This document shows, piece after piece, positions 8,702-18,440 of a stretch of 53,099 bases of DNA (positions within the stretch are counted from its first letter, which is position 1; each line of letters begins with the position of its first letter). Below the pieces are notes generated by a model, which was not told where the DNA came from, did no database searches, and was given only the letters and a program-made list of their open reading frames with translations. Both the position numbers and the translations under genes were made by a program. Source of the DNA: an uncultured Alphaproteobacteria bacterium (GTDB lineage Bacteria; Pseudomonadota; Alphaproteobacteria; Caulobacterales; Aquidulcibacteraceae); the NCBI GenBank assembly GCA_902826245.1, contig CADEEA010000016.1:1-53099 (forward strand), read 5' to 3'.

Positions 8702-11269
8702 TCACTCGTCCCCAAATCGATCCAGCAAGCGGCGCAAATATTCGCGCTCTGCTTCCGGCCGGTTTGGATCCTGTGCGCGGCGGACGATGTCGTCGAACAG
8801 CGCGCGGGTGCGGGAGGGGTCGGCGTTGCCTTGCCCGTTTTGCCAGTCTTCACCGCCATTTGCGCCCCGGCCCAACGGGTCGGTCTCCTCGCTCGGCCCG
8901 GATTCCCCCTCGGCCGCGCGCTCCCCAGATGTGGAGCTGGGTTGCCCTTCTTCTCCGGCCAAGGCCGCCGCGCCGCGCTGCAGCTCGCCGAGCGCTGCGG
9001 CTTGGGCAGCGCTGGCGCCCTCGAAATCACCGCGACGCAACGCGTTCTCTGAGCGCCGCATCGCCTCGCCTGCCGCATCGAGAGCTTGTTGCGAGGCCTC
9101 GCCGTCAGCCTGCGATTGCTCGCGCGTCTGCGCCAGACTTTCGCTGACTTGGGCCTGGCGCTCGGCCAGTTCGTCGCCACCCTGGCCGCCTTGCTGTTCG
9201 CCGCCGCTACCGCCTTGGCTGTCCTGCTGCTGCTGTTCTTGTCGCTCCCGCTCGGTTTCCTCGCTCAGCGATTGTTGCTGCTGCATGACGTCGGCCAGAT
9301 TTTGCGCCTCTAGCTGCGCGCGCTGTTCTTGGCGCGCGGCTTCGTCGGCCCGTTGCAATTGCACGTCGAGGTTTTGCAGCGTGTCGGTCAGCGCCTCGGA
9401 AGCGGCGCGCGCTTCTTCGGTGCGGCCCTGTTCGGTCAGGCGCTCTATGTTGTCGAGTGCGCGCTCGATGTCGCGCTCGGTGATCTCGGTGCGCTCGCGC
9501 GTGTCTTCAGCCGATTCCACGCCGCCATTGCGCAACGCCTCTTGCGTGAGCGATTCGAGGTAGCGCGCGGTCGCCCGGCGCAATGCTTCGATGCGTTCGC
9601 GAGCGCTCTGGCGGCCATCGGGCTGCTGCAACGCCTGCGATAACAAGCGCTGGGATTCTTCCAGCGCGCGGCGGGTGTCGGCGCCGCCGCCATATTCCGC
9701 GCGTTGCGCCACGTGCCAGAGCGTTTCCGCCGCAAGGTCGGTGTGGTGCACATTTTCCGCAACCGCGAGTTCCGAGCGCGCCAGACGCAGGCCCACGTAA
9801 ACCGCCTGGTCGCTAAAATAGCCGTCCTGAGCATCGGCGGTGAGCGTATCGAGCAGGCGGGTCGCGCGGCGAACGCCCTCGGGCGCGCGGCCGAGCGCCG
9901 GGCGCGAGTCAAAATCCAGAACCTCGATGCGCTGATTGCGCAGGAGCGTTGCGTTGTCGGGGATCGAGCGCATGCGCGCCTCCGGCGTCGGTCGGTATGG
10001 GCGGCGCTCGGCCAGGATGTGGCGACGGATTTCGATGGCGGCGCGCGCCAGCGGCTGCACGAATACGTGCTCCGGCATGGTGAAGCGTAGTGGTTCGCTG
10101 AGCCCTTCTTGTCCCAAAGCGTCAACCGCTACCAGGCGCGCCTCTACTTCCAGGCCGGCGTAGGGGTGCGCAGCCAGTTCAAGCTCGGCCTCAGCCCCCG
10201 CCGTGCGCGGCGCGCCGCCCGGGACTTCAAGTTCGCTCTCGAACGGATCGGCGCGAGCGAGGTCAGGCGGCGGCGCTATCGGCGTCACACGCAAGCGCAA
10301 GCCTGCAAGGCCGAAATCGTCGCTCCCCCGCCACGTGATCGCGGCGCGCTCGCCCGGCAGGTTTGCGATCGGTGCGGCGAATGACGCTTTCGGCGCGGCG
10401 TCTGCGGCAGGGGCCATGCGCCAGAAGCCGCGTTCGTAAAAACGTACAATGCTCAAACGCCCGGGCCCCGGCAGCGCCAGGTGCGCTTCCCAGGCGCCGT
10501 CGGCGGCGCGCTTGAACCGGGCTTCGCGCTTCCCGTGCTCGCCGCGAAACACCAGAAGCGGCGCTCCGGCAGGCCCGGTCGTGCGGACCGTGACTTCGAT
10601 GCTTGGAGGAGTTGCGACGCTCTGCCCCAATCGGTCGCTCAAGGAGATCGGCGCAGCATGGGTGTAGTCGGCAGGCGAGGCCCAGGCCTCCACCATGATC
10701 GGGCGGTCGCCCAGCAACGGACCCGGATCGGGCAAGAACGCGCGCGCCAAACGTTCGGGCGCCGAGGCGCCAGCGAAGAAGAGCGCCCCCAGAAACGCCG
10801 CTGCGAGGACGTAGCGCAGCTTGCGCGGATCGACCTCGTTCAACGACAGCCGCAGCGGGCCGGTTCTTAGTTTCGCTATTTGATCCAGCGAGCGCTGGCG
10901 CGCGCGCCGCCAGAGTGCGGTGGCCGCCGCTTCGTACTGAACAGGCTGGTCGCGCAGCACCTCCAAAGCGCCTTGGTCGACACGGGATTCCTGGGCCAGG
11001 CGGTTGCGCGCCTCGTCCTCGCTCGGCGCGCGCCATGCGCGACGTGCGCGCAGGGCTAGTATAGCGCAGAGGACCAATGCGGCGAGGGAGGCGAGGCTCT
11101 GAACCGCCCAGGGCAGGGCCGCCTGCACGCCCGCAAGCGCCAACGTCGCCCAAGCGAACGCCGCCCCCAGTGCCGGAACCGAGGCGCGCAGCGCCCGCTC
11201 CGCCGCTATGCGCCCACGCATGCGGGCGGTCTCGCGCGCCAATTGGGCGAGGGCGGCTTCAAGCTTCAT
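8702..11269 (-). CDS. DUF4175 / TIGR02302-type low-complexity membrane protein
   Basis: An 855-residue protein matching the alphaproteobacterial DUF4175 family. Three hydrophobic segments lie near residues 30-50, 55-75 and 147-165. A beta-rich exported region and a long helical C-terminal part follow. From about residue 600 the sequence is extremely rich in Gln, Glu, Arg, Ala and Ser, with runs such as REQQQQ, and probably forms coiled coil. Function is unknown. I used the ATG at 11269 (MKLEAALAQL); a TTG at 11287 would add six residues. In relatives the gene lies near argH and lysA, which agrees with its place here. Confidence 0.88.
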   Translation of the reverse strand: MKLEAALAQLARETARMRGRIAAERALRASVPALGAAFAWATLALAGVQAALPWAVQSLASLAALVLCAILALRARRAWRAPSEDEARNRLAQESRVDQGALEVLRDQPVQYEAAATALWRRARQRSLDQIAKLRTGPLRLSLNEVDPRKLRYVLAAAFLGALFFAGASAPERLARAFLPDPGPLLGDRPIMVEAWASPADYTHAAPISLSDRLGQSVATPPSIEVTVRTTGPAGAPLLVFRGEHGKREARFKRAADGAWEAHLALPGPGRLSIVRFYERGFWRMAPAADAAPKASFAAPIANLPGERAAITWRGSDDFGLAGLRLRVTPIAPPPDLARADPFESELEVPGGAPRTAGAEAELELAAHPYAGLEVEARLVAVDALGQEGLSEPLRFTMPEHVFVQPLARAAIEIRRHILAERRPYRPTPEARMRSIPDNATLLRNQRIEVLDFDSRPALGRAPEGVRRATRLLDTLTADAQDGYFSDQAVYVGLRLARSELAVAENVHHTDLAAETLWHVAQRAEYGGGADTRRALEESQRLLSQALQQPDGRQSARERIEALRRATARYLESLTQEALRNGGVESAEDTRERTEITERDIERALDNIERLTEQGRTEEARAASEALTDTLQNLDVQLQRADEAARQEQRAQLEAQNLADVMQQQQSLSEETERERQEQQQQDSQGGSGGEQQGGQGGDELAERQAQVSESLAQTREQSQADGEASQQALDAAGEAMRRSENALRRGDFEGASAAQAAALGELQRGAAALAGEEGQPSSTSGERAAEGESGPSEETDPLGRGANGGEDWQNGQGNADPSRTRALFDDIVRRAQDPNRPEAEREYLRRLLDRFGDE

Positions 11270-11316
11270 CGGCGGCGAGACTATCAAACCCGATTAGGCC
11301 AAACCAAGGCTGGCGC

Positions 11317-11826
11317 TCAGCGCCGGAACTGGAGCGTCGGCGCTCCCTTGTAGGCGGTGGCCGCTGTTTGCCGATAGCCCACCTTTTCGGCAACGCGGAT
11401 CGACGCGATATTTTCCGGCGAAATGATGCAAGCAAGGCCCCCCGGCGGCAAGCGCGCCTCACCCCAGGCGACCATCGCGGCTACCGCCTCGGTGGCGAAG
11501 CCTTTGCCATGCGCCCAAGGCGCGAGCGCCCACCCCTGTTCCGGCGCGTTGAGTGGCGGTTCGATCTCACGTTTGAAGTCAGCAAACCCGCCTTCGCCAA
11601 CGAAGCGCCGGCTGGCTTTCTCTTCAATTGCCCAATAGCCGTAGCCCAGATGCTGCCAGAGACCCGGATATCTCAGGAATCGCGCCCAGCTTTCCTCGCG
11701 CGTGGAGGGCTTGCCGCCTATGAAGCGCACGACATCCGGATCGGCCCACATGGCCGCGCAGGGTTCGAAGTCAGCCATCGCGTGCGGGCGCAGGATCAGG
11801 CGCTCGGTTTCGATTACCGGTATCAT
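11317..11826 (-). CDS. GNAT family N-acetyltransferase (RimJ/RimL-like)
   Basis: A 169-residue acetyltransferase. It begins IETERLILRPHAMADFEP, typical of the RimJ/RimL-like branch, and carries the acetyl-CoA-binding segment APWAHGKGFATEAVAAMVAW and the later NIASIRVAEKVGY motif. The substrate may be a protein N-terminus or a small molecule and cannot be told. Its ATG overlaps the TlpA stop (ATGA at 11823-11826), so the two are co-translated. Confidence 0.92.
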   Translation of the reverse strand: MIPVIETERLILRPHAMADFEPCAAMWADPDVVRFIGGKPSTREESWARFLRYPGLWQHLGYGYWAIEEKASRRFVGEGGFADFKREIEPPLNAPEQGWALAPWAHGKGFATEAVAAMVAWGEARLPPGGLACIISPENIASIRVAEKVGYRQTAATAYKGAPTLQFRR

Positions 11827-12389
11827 GGCTGCGCCAACACCGCTTCGATGAGCGCCTGGGCCTCCTCGCTATCCCATTCCGCCGCGCCGGCGACGCGTGC
11901 GACCTCCTCGCCGCGGCGATTGTAGATGAGCGTGAGAGGCAGGCCCGGCGCGCGCGCCTCGAAGATGATGGCGCGCGAGCTGTCCACATAAAAGGGGAGC
12001 AGGCCTCCGGAAAGTTCCGCCAACTCGGATTTGGCCTGCTCAATTTTCGCTTCTTCGTCGGCGGAGACAGCGATCACGCGGATGCGGTCGCCGAAGCGGC
12101 GTTGCAGGGCGGCAAGGGTCGGCATTTCCATCTTGCATGGTGCGCAGAACGTGGCCCACAAATTGACCACCGACACTTGGCCGTGCGTAAGCGTGGCGAG
12201 ATCGGTCTCCACACCCGCCGCATCGCGCAATATTTGCGCCGACATCGCCGGGGCGTCGTCCATGATAGCGAGGCGCGCCATGCCGCCATGTGCGAATCGG
12301 CTCAGATCGGCCGCCGATTGCGGCGCTTCTTGCTTTGAACACGCCGCAAGGTTCGCGTAGATGAAGGCCAATGCGAGCATGGCCATCAT
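11823..12389 (-). CDS. tlpA: TlpA-like thioredoxin-fold lipoprotein
   Basis: A 188-residue periplasmic thiol-disulfide protein. A short lipoprotein signal (MMAMLALAFIYANLAAC, Cys17) precedes a thioredoxin-like domain with the redox pair WATFCAPCKMEMPTL (Cys82 and Cys85). The cis-Pro segment APGLPLTLIYN is also visible. TlpA-type reductases keep cytochrome c or copper-centre thiols reduced. Two ATGs are adjacent at the start (12389 and 12386). The gene diverges from argH across 55 bp. The open frame continuing to 12947 is antisense to argH and was discarded. Confidence 0.9.
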   Translation of the reverse strand: MMAMLALAFIYANLAACSKQEAPQSAADLSRFAHGGMARLAIMDDAPAMSAQILRDAAGVETDLATLTHGQVSVVNLWATFCAPCKMEMPTLAALQRRFGDRIRVIAVSADEEAKIEQAKSELAELSGGLLPFYVDSSRAIIFEARAPGLPLTLIYNRRGEEVARVAGAAEWDSEEAQALIEAVLAQP

Positions 12390-12444
12390 CGCTTTGGCCG
12401 CAGCGAACGCCCATGAACTTGGCGGGCGAGTGGAGCTTTGATTG

Positions 12445-13866
12445 GTGTCCAATTCCGATCCCCCGGAAAACCCCGGCCAAGGCGGCCAAAAAATGTGGGG
12501 CGGGCGCTTTGGCGCCCGACCTGGCGACGCGATGCAAGCGATAAACGTTTCGATCGACATCGACAAACGCTTGTGGCGCGAAGACATCGAAGGCAGCCAA
12601 GTCCACGCCCACATGCTTGCCGCTCGCAGCATCATTACGCCCGAGGATAACGCAGCGATACAAGCCGGCCTGGAGCAGATCGCCGCGGAGATCATCGAGG
12701 GCCGCTTCACGTTCTCGCGCGAACTGGAGGACATCCACCTCAACATCGAGGCGCGGCTGACCGAAAAGATCGGCGAGGCCGGCAAACGATTGCACACCGC
12801 GCGTTCACGCAACGACCAGGTGGCGACGGACTTCAAGCTCTGGACCATGCGTGCGTCGCGCGAGGCCGGCGACGGCTTGCGGGCGCTGCAGAAGGCGCTG
12901 GTCAAGCGCGCCGATGCGCATGCCGACTGGATCATGCCGGGCTTCACGCATATGCAGACGGCGCAACCGATTACGCTCGGCCATCATTTGCTGGCTTATG
13001 TTTCAATGTTCGAGCGCGACCGCGTGCGCCTTATTGGAGCCGCACTTGAAGCGGCCTGGGAATGCCCGCTGGGGGCTGCGGCTCTAGCGGGGACATCTTA
13101 CCCTATCGATCGCGACATGACCGCCGACATGCTCGGTTTTCACGCGCCCTCGTCGAACTCGATGGATGCGGTTGGTTCGCGCGATTTCGCGCTTGCGGCG
13201 CTCTCTAATCTCGCCATCGCCGCCACGCACTTGTCGCGTCTGGCGGAGGAAATCGTGTTGTGGACCAGTCCGCAATTCGGCTTCGCTGTGCTGAGCGATT
13301 CATGGTCCACCGGGTCGTCGATCATGCCGCAAAAGCGCAATCCTGACGCCGCCGAGCTGATCCGCGCCAAGGCCGCGCGCATCGGCGCGAACTTCGCCGC
13401 GCTGAATGCCATCGTGCAGAAACTCCCGCTCGCCTACGCCAAGGATTTGCAGGAGGACAAGGCGCTCACCTTTGCTTCGTTCGATGAGCTCGCGCTTTCG
13501 CTCGCCGCCATGACCGGCATGATCGAGACCATGCGTTTCAACCGGGAGGTGATGCGCGAGGCTGCGGCGCGGGGGTTCTCCACCGCCACCGACCTCGCCG
13601 ACTGGCTGGTGCGGGAATTGAAAATTCCCTTCCGTGAGGCCCACGAAATCACCGGCAGGATCGTGGCCCGCGCCGAGGCGGAAGGCGTGCGGGAGCTCGA
13701 ATTACTCCCGCTGAGCGAATTCCAAGCCGTCGATGCGCGCATTTCTGAAGGGGCGCGGGCGTTGCTCAGCGTTGAAAAATCAGTCGAGAGCCGGGATAGC
13801 TATGGCGGAACCGCCCCCGAGCGGGTGCGCGAACAGGTCGCGCGTTGGAAGGAGATGTTCGAATGA
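12445..13866 (+). CDS. argH: Argininosuccinate lyase
   Basis: A 473-residue enzyme for the last step of arginine synthesis, splitting argininosuccinate into arginine and fumarate. It carries MWGGRFGARPGDAMQAIN at the start of the domain, LHTARSRNDQVATD, and the signature GSSIMPQKRNPD. I prefer the GTG at 12445 because GGAG lies nine bases upstream. A TTG at 12442 and an ATG at 12493 (directly at MWGGRF) are alternatives. It is coupled by ATGA to the next small lipoprotein gene. Confidence 0.96.
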   Translation: MSNSDPPENPGQGGQKMWGGRFGARPGDAMQAINVSIDIDKRLWREDIEGSQVHAHMLAARSIITPEDNAAIQAGLEQIAAEIIEGRFTFSRELEDIHLNIEARLTEKIGEAGKRLHTARSRNDQVATDFKLWTMRASREAGDGLRALQKALVKRADAHADWIMPGFTHMQTAQPITLGHHLLAYVSMFERDRVRLIGAALEAAWECPLGAAALAGTSYPIDRDMTADMLGFHAPSSNSMDAVGSRDFALAALSNLAIAATHLSRLAEEIVLWTSPQFGFAVLSDSWSTGSSIMPQKRNPDAAELIRAKAARIGANFAALNAIVQKLPLAYAKDLQEDKALTFASFDELALSLAAMTGMIETMRFNREVMREAAARGFSTATDLADWLVRELKIPFREAHEITGRIVARAEAEGVRELELLPLSEFQAVDARISEGARALLSVEKSVESRDSYGGTAPERVREQVARWKEMFE

Positions 13867-14060
13867 CGCGCATCCTACTGGGCCTGGCGGCGCTTACGCT
13901 GCTTTCCGCATGCGGCATACCGGGCGGGCTGGAGCGACCCGATCCGCTCTGGAACCGCGAAGAGGCGATCCGGCGCGAATGCGCGCGTCAGGCTGAGGCG
14001 AACCAACCGCAGGATCCGCGCTGCGCGGAACTGCAAACCGGCGCGCAGCCCCAGCCGTGA
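13863..14060 (+). CDS. lptM: LptM-like small lipoprotein
   Basis: A 65-residue lipoprotein with signal MTRILLGLAALTLLSAC. The mature start CGIPGGLERPDPLW resembles the CG-x-x-G-x-L-x-x-P pattern of LptM (YifL), which helps LptD mature during LPS export. The position after argH is where such a gene is found in many alphaproteobacteria. The ATG overlaps the argH stop (ATGA), and its own stop overlaps the next GTG start. Beyond the N-terminal motif the C-terminal tail is not recognisably conserved. Confidence 0.75.
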   Translation: MTRILLGLAALTLLSACGIPGGLERPDPLWNREEAIRRECARQAEANQPQDPRCAELQTGAQPQP

Positions 14061-14635
14061 GAGCAAAACTGGCGGTGTTGCTGCTCGTCGCGATTGCGTC
14101 GTGCGTGACCGCACCCGCGCAATCGCCGCAGAGCGTATTTTGGACGCGCCTGAGCGAATTGTGCGGGAGCGCGTTTGCGGGACGCGTCGTCAGCACCGAC
14201 ACTGCTGACGCACGTTTCGCTGGCCAGGCGCTGGTCATGCATGTGCGGGAATGCACACGCGACGAAATTCGCATTCCCTTTCATGTCGGCGAGGATCGCT
14301 CGCGCACTTGGGTGATCACTCGTATGCCGGGGGCGCTCCGCCTCAAGCATGATCATCGCCATGAAGACGGCGCCGAAGATGTGCTCAGTCAATATGGCGG
14401 CGACACGTTGGGAGGAGGGCAACCGGGCCGCCAAGAGTTTCCGGCTGACGATTTTTCCAAAGAACTCTTTCGCGCCAACAACATTCCCGCGTCGATCGAG
14501 AATGTGTGGGGCGTTGAGATTATCCCCGGCGCCATGTTCGCCTACGAATTACGCCGGCCCGGCCGACACTTTCGTGTCGAGTTCGACCTCACAGCGCCGA
14601 TCCCCGCCCCGCCGCCGCCCTGGGGCGCAGAATAA
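14057..14635 (+). CDS. Predicted lipoprotein of unknown function
   Basis: A 192-residue exported protein starting at GTG 14057, which overlaps the previous stop as GTGA. The N-terminus MRAKLAVLLLVAIASC fits a lipoprotein signal (Cys16). The mature part begins SVFWTRLSELCGSAFAGRVV and has Cys36 and Cys66 that may pair, an HDHRHEDG cluster near residue 99, and a proline-rich end. I do not recognise the family. In related genomes this slot after the small lipoprotein is often lysA, which is missing here. Confidence 0.75.
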   Translation: MRAKLAVLLLVAIASCVTAPAQSPQSVFWTRLSELCGSAFAGRVVSTDTADARFAGQALVMHVRECTRDEIRIPFHVGEDRSRTWVITRMPGALRLKHDHRHEDGAEDVLSQYGGDTLGGGQPGRQEFPADDFSKELFRANNIPASIENVWGVEIIPGAMFAYELRRPGRHFRVEFDLTAPIPAPPPPWGAE

Positions 14636-14645
14636 TTTCCACAGA

Positions 14646-17495
14646 TTAGCGCTGCTGTTCCGGCGGCAGGATCGCGATCCGGTACGCGGTTCTTGGCGTC
14701 AGGTAGCGCGAGGCGGCTGCGCGTAAATCGGCGATGGTCACCGCTTCCAGCTCCTGGCGCACCCGGCGGTGCCGGGCCAACACCTCGGGATCGGACTGCG
14801 CCCGCGCCGCCAGGCCAAGCCAATAGCGATTGTCTTCTTGGTTCTGCTCGAACGCGTCGAGCACTGGCCGGCGCGCGCGTTCGAGTTCATCGGTGGTGAT
14901 CTGACCAGACGCCAGCGCACCAGCGATCTCATCGACGACGCCAAAGAACCGGTCGACTTCGCTCGGCGCCAGGTCCAGCGCTACGCCGAAATAGCCGTAG
15001 CCGGGATTGACGCGAGAAAGGAATATCTGCGCGCTCGGCGAATAAGTGGCGCCCTCCGCTTCGCGCACGCGCTCAAGTAGCTTCAGCGACAGCACGCTCC
15101 TCAGGAGTTCGAGCGTGCGCGCGCGCCGGGAATTGCTGTCATCGACCGCGGGCCAATACACCAAGGCCTGCGCCTGGGTAGGCGCGCCCTCGTGGCGCAG
15201 AACCAAGGTTTCGTCTCGCGGCGCCGGAAATGCGAGGCGGCGGGCGTCCTCAAACCCCGGCTCGGATGCGGCGCGTTGCGGCAGAGCGCCAAAGGTCCGC
15301 GCTACAAGATGGATTGCGACGTCTATTTCGATGTCGCCGACAATGCCGATCTCGATCGCGCCGGCGCCGGTCGCGCGCTCCAACGCCGTACGCGCTTCAT
15401 CAAAATTGCGCGCCAGCAGATCTGATCGCGCTGCAATGCCGAAACGCGGGTCGCCCGATCGAAGCAGCCGGGGCAGGTCGCGTTGCGCCACGCCCGATGG
15501 AGTTGCAGCCAAGGTCTGAAACTGGCCCTCGACGACTTGGCGAAATTGGCTGAGGCCTTCGGGGCGATAGCCTGGCGCTGTCATCTGCGCGGCCATCACT
15601 TGTAATTCCAGCAGCAGATCGTCGGGCGTGGTGGCGCCGGAAAGCGTGAAGGCGTCGCCGCCAGCGCCGATCTGCACGCCGACATTGTGCCCGGCCAACA
15701 GGCGTTGAATTTCATCGGCGCTGTGCGCCTCAAGGCCCCCGGCGCCCATCGAGGAGATCAGCAGACCCAAACCGGGTTGGCTCTTGGGCAATTCGAGTTG
15801 CCCGCCGCCAAAGCGTACGCTGACGAGGATAGCGTCGTTGGTGAAGTCGGTGCGCTTTATATTGAGGCGCACATTGTTCGCGAAACGAACCTGGGTGAGG
15901 TCAAGGTCCGCAACGACATGGCGCTCGGCTATGCTCCCTGGCGTTCCGAAGTCAGTATAGGCGAAGGCTTGCGCGCTGATTTCCGCTGGCGGAGAAACCG
16001 CCTGGCTGCGGCTGCGATCATAGGCGGCCTGTAACGCCGATGGCGCGCCGGGGATATCTTCGCTGGTGTTCACGAACAGAAGCGGCGCCTGATCGCCCCA
16101 TTGCTCGCGAAACGCTGCCGCCACCGTTGCCGGCGTCAGGTCGCCTGCCAGCGCTTCGAACAACGCCAATTCGTCCGCGGGGGTCATGAAAACGCCCCAG
16201 GCGCTGAACTCGTCGACAATAGAATTGGCCAGCGCATCGCTGCGCCGCGTCGTCGCACGCTCGGCTGCGGTGCGATAGGCGGTGCGAAATTGCGCCAGCT
16301 GTTCATCGATCTCCGAGCGGGTGAAGCCGTGCGTCAGCGCGCGGCGGAGTTCTTGTTCGCCGGTCGCGAGCGCCGCCTGCCAATCTTGCGGCCGCGCCAC
16401 CAGGTCGAGTTGCGTCAGTGCGGCTGAATCGAACAGGACGTTGTGCTGCGCCTGGGCGCCTTGGATCGCCGCGTCAGGGGCGCGGGACAGGGTTTGCAAA
16501 CGCCGCTGCACGATTGCGTTGCCGATGGTGCGGAGCAGATCGACACGGTAGGAGGCGCGCGTGTTCGCTTCGCGAGGCGCATGAGCGACTGCCGCCAGCG
16601 TTACAATCGTGGGCAAGCCGGGGTCGGCGAAAATTCCGGCCGGCGCCTGTGGACGCGCAGGCGCGCCGAGATCGGGATCGCCAGGGTCGGGGCCGCGCGC
16701 GCGCCAATCGGCAAAGGTCGTCTGTATGCGCGCTTCCATCGCGGCAGGATCGATGTCGCCTACGATCACGAAGAGCGCCCGCTCGGGGCGATAATAGTCC
16801 GCGTAAAAATCACGGATACGCTGGGCGGGCGCGTGAGTGATTGTTTCAATCGTGCCGATCGGAAAGCGTTCTGGGAAGCGCACGCCGGGAAATAGATAAG
16901 TCCATTGCGCCACCAGCGCGCGCAGGCCAGGCGTGTTGCGCGTGCGCTCCTCCGAGAGAATGACGCCGCGTTCGCGCTCCACCGCATCGTCGGCAATCGC
17001 TATTTTGCTAGCGACTTCGCGCAACAGGAAGAAGATGGTGTCAAGCGTCGCGGCGTCCGCGTTGGGCGCTTCGAGGGTGTAGGTGGTCTCATCGAACGAC
17101 GTGCTGGCGTTGGTGTCGGCGCCGAACGCCAGGCCGTGGCGCTCGAGAATATGCACCATCTCGCCTTCCGGGACATTCTCCGATCCATTGAACGCCATGT
17201 GCTCAAGAAAGTGCGCGAGCCCGCGTTGGTCGTCCTGCTCCGCCAGCGAACCCACATCAAAGCGCAGCCTGAAGGAGGCGGCATTAGTGGGCGTCTGGTT
17301 TGCCATGATCGCATAGCGCATGCCGTTCGCCAGTCGCCCATAGCGAACCGCCGGATCGACCGCGAGGTCGCTCTCCTGCTGGGGCCAGTCGAGTTTGTAT
17401 TCGCCCTGGCGCTCCACCGGCGCCTGAGGCGGTGCGACGGTTTGGCACGATGCAAGCAGCAGGCTTGCCCAGAGGACGAGAACTAGTCGTTTCAT
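14646..17495 (-). CDS. M16 family zinc metallopeptidase (lipoprotein)
   Basis: A 949-residue pitrilysin-type peptidase in the fused two-half form. The lipoprotein signal ends LLASC (Cys17). The inverted zinc motif HFLEH is at 95-99, with the downstream acidic ligand region VERERGVILSEERT near 175. N- and C-terminal M16 halves follow; the second half lacks the zinc motif, as usual. It probably degrades or trims peptides in the periplasm, PqqL-like. The ATG at 17495 begins MKRLVLVLWASL. It stands alone, convergent with the argH cluster. Confidence 0.92.
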   Translation of the reverse strand: MKRLVLVLWASLLLASCQTVAPPQAPVERQGEYKLDWPQQESDLAVDPAVRYGRLANGMRYAIMANQTPTNAASFRLRFDVGSLAEQDDQRGLAHFLEHMAFNGSENVPEGEMVHILERHGLAFGADTNASTSFDETTYTLEAPNADAATLDTIFFLLREVASKIAIADDAVERERGVILSEERTRNTPGLRALVAQWTYLFPGVRFPERFPIGTIETITHAPAQRIRDFYADYYRPERALFVIVGDIDPAAMEARIQTTFADWRARGPDPGDPDLGAPARPQAPAGIFADPGLPTIVTLAAVAHAPREANTRASYRVDLLRTIGNAIVQRRLQTLSRAPDAAIQGAQAQHNVLFDSAALTQLDLVARPQDWQAALATGEQELRRALTHGFTRSEIDEQLAQFRTAYRTAAERATTRRSDALANSIVDEFSAWGVFMTPADELALFEALAGDLTPATVAAAFREQWGDQAPLLFVNTSEDIPGAPSALQAAYDRSRSQAVSPPAEISAQAFAYTDFGTPGSIAERHVVADLDLTQVRFANNVRLNIKRTDFTNDAILVSVRFGGGQLELPKSQPGLGLLISSMGAGGLEAHSADEIQRLLAGHNVGVQIGAGGDAFTLSGATTPDDLLLELQVMAAQMTAPGYRPEGLSQFRQVVEGQFQTLAATPSGVAQRDLPRLLRSGDPRFGIAARSDLLARNFDEARTALERATGAGAIEIGIVGDIEIDVAIHLVARTFGALPQRAASEPGFEDARRLAFPAPRDETLVLRHEGAPTQAQALVYWPAVDDSNSRRARTLELLRSVLSLKLLERVREAEGATYSPSAQIFLSRVNPGYGYFGVALDLAPSEVDRFFGVVDEIAGALASGQITTDELERARRPVLDAFEQNQEDNRYWLGLAARAQSDPEVLARHRRVRQELEAVTIADLRAAASRYLTPRTAYRIAILPPEQQR

Positions 17496-17631
17496 AAGGG
17501 TCCTCGTTTGCTGGCGGCGACGCGCGGGCGCGCCTGTCCGTACAGCTCTCTACTCCGCGCCGCAATCAACAGCGGCAGGCGCTGCAGCTGGTTGAGACGA
17601 ACGTACTTAGGCGCTCGACGAGCAGGTATTG

Positions 17632-18405
17632 TTAGAAAAGCAGCGGCGAGAGCGCCAGGCGCACCCGCGAGCTTTGCGCCAGCAGCTCGCGATATGGGGT
17701 GGGGCGCTCGGGCGCAGTCGCCGCGGGCCACAACGTTACGAAGCGCTCAATCTCCGTGATCGCCTCGTCATAAGCGCGAGCGTTGCGCGCGCGCAGGGTT
17801 TGCCGTCCTGCTGACAATGCGTCACGCGCCGAGAGTGCTGCCCCCAGGCTGTGTTGGTACTCAATTGGGTCGACGGCGCCTTCCAGGTCGACATGCTGGT
17901 AAAGGCCGGTCGCGATGTCGATCATACTGACTGCGAGCGCGGCATAATCGGCATCGCCGGGGCGTGCGGCGTCGAGCGCGCGTGTGGCAGCGCGCAGGTT
18001 TTGCGGCGTTCCCGCGGCGCCGGCTGCACGCAGGGCTGCTGCGTCGAGACCGCCGAACTGCTCGGCGGCTGGATCGTAGACTTCGAGCAGTCCTTGCGCG
18101 ACCAGCACCGCGGCATCCCCCGGCGCATCCCCCGCCACGCGCTCCGCCACAAGAACGAAACCCTTCAGATGTTGGAGGCGAAGCGCGGTCCGCTGGGCGC
18201 CCTCGACGCCTGCGTACGCATTGGCGACGCCGGCTTCGCCGTGCTCCCCGCCTGCTGCGGCAACCGGGGCCGACGCAGCGCCGCCACTTTCACCGGCCTC
18301 GCCCTTGGGGCCGCCATTTTCGCCGCCTTCTCCGCCACACGCGGCCAGACCCAACGCAGTAACCGCGCCCGCCGTGCGCCAGAGCTTGTATTTCCAGCTG
18401 ATCAT
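17632..18405 (-). CDS. Lipoprotein of unknown function, divergent from piuC
   Basis: A 257-residue lipoprotein (LGLAAC, Cys23). The mature N-terminus is a Gly/Glu-rich linker of about 40 residues and the rest is an Ala-rich, probably all-helical domain. The ATG at 18405 has GAGG eight bases upstream; a GTG at 18414 is possible. I do not recognise the family. Its promoter region is shared with the PiuC-type hydroxylase and holds a Fur-box-like palindrome, so a role in iron uptake or an imelysin-like periplasmic helical protein is conceivable, but that is inference from context only. Confidence 0.78.
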   Translation of the reverse strand: MISWKYKLWRTAGAVTALGLAACGGEGGENGGPKGEAGESGGAASAPVAAAGGEHGEAGVANAYAGVEGAQRTALRLQHLKGFVLVAERVAGDAPGDAAVLVAQGLLEVYDPAAEQFGGLDAAALRAAGAAGTPQNLRAATRALDAARPGDADYAALAVSMIDIATGLYQHVDLEGAVDPIEYQHSLGAALSARDALSAGRQTLRARNARAYDEAITEIERFVTLWPAATAPERPTPYRELLAQSSRVRLALSPLLF

Positions 18406-18440
18406 GTCGCACACCTCATTTGGTGCGCAGCCTGGATGAG

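Noticed and set aside
8632..9180. N-terminal extension of the lipoprotein at 8197
   Set aside because: The extension is opposite-frame sequence within the DUF4175 gene, and the real start has a lipobox signal and GGGGA.
12390..12947. N-terminal extension of the TlpA gene
   Set aside because: The added codons are antisense to argH; the lipoprotein signal at MMAMLALAF and family length support the start at 12389.
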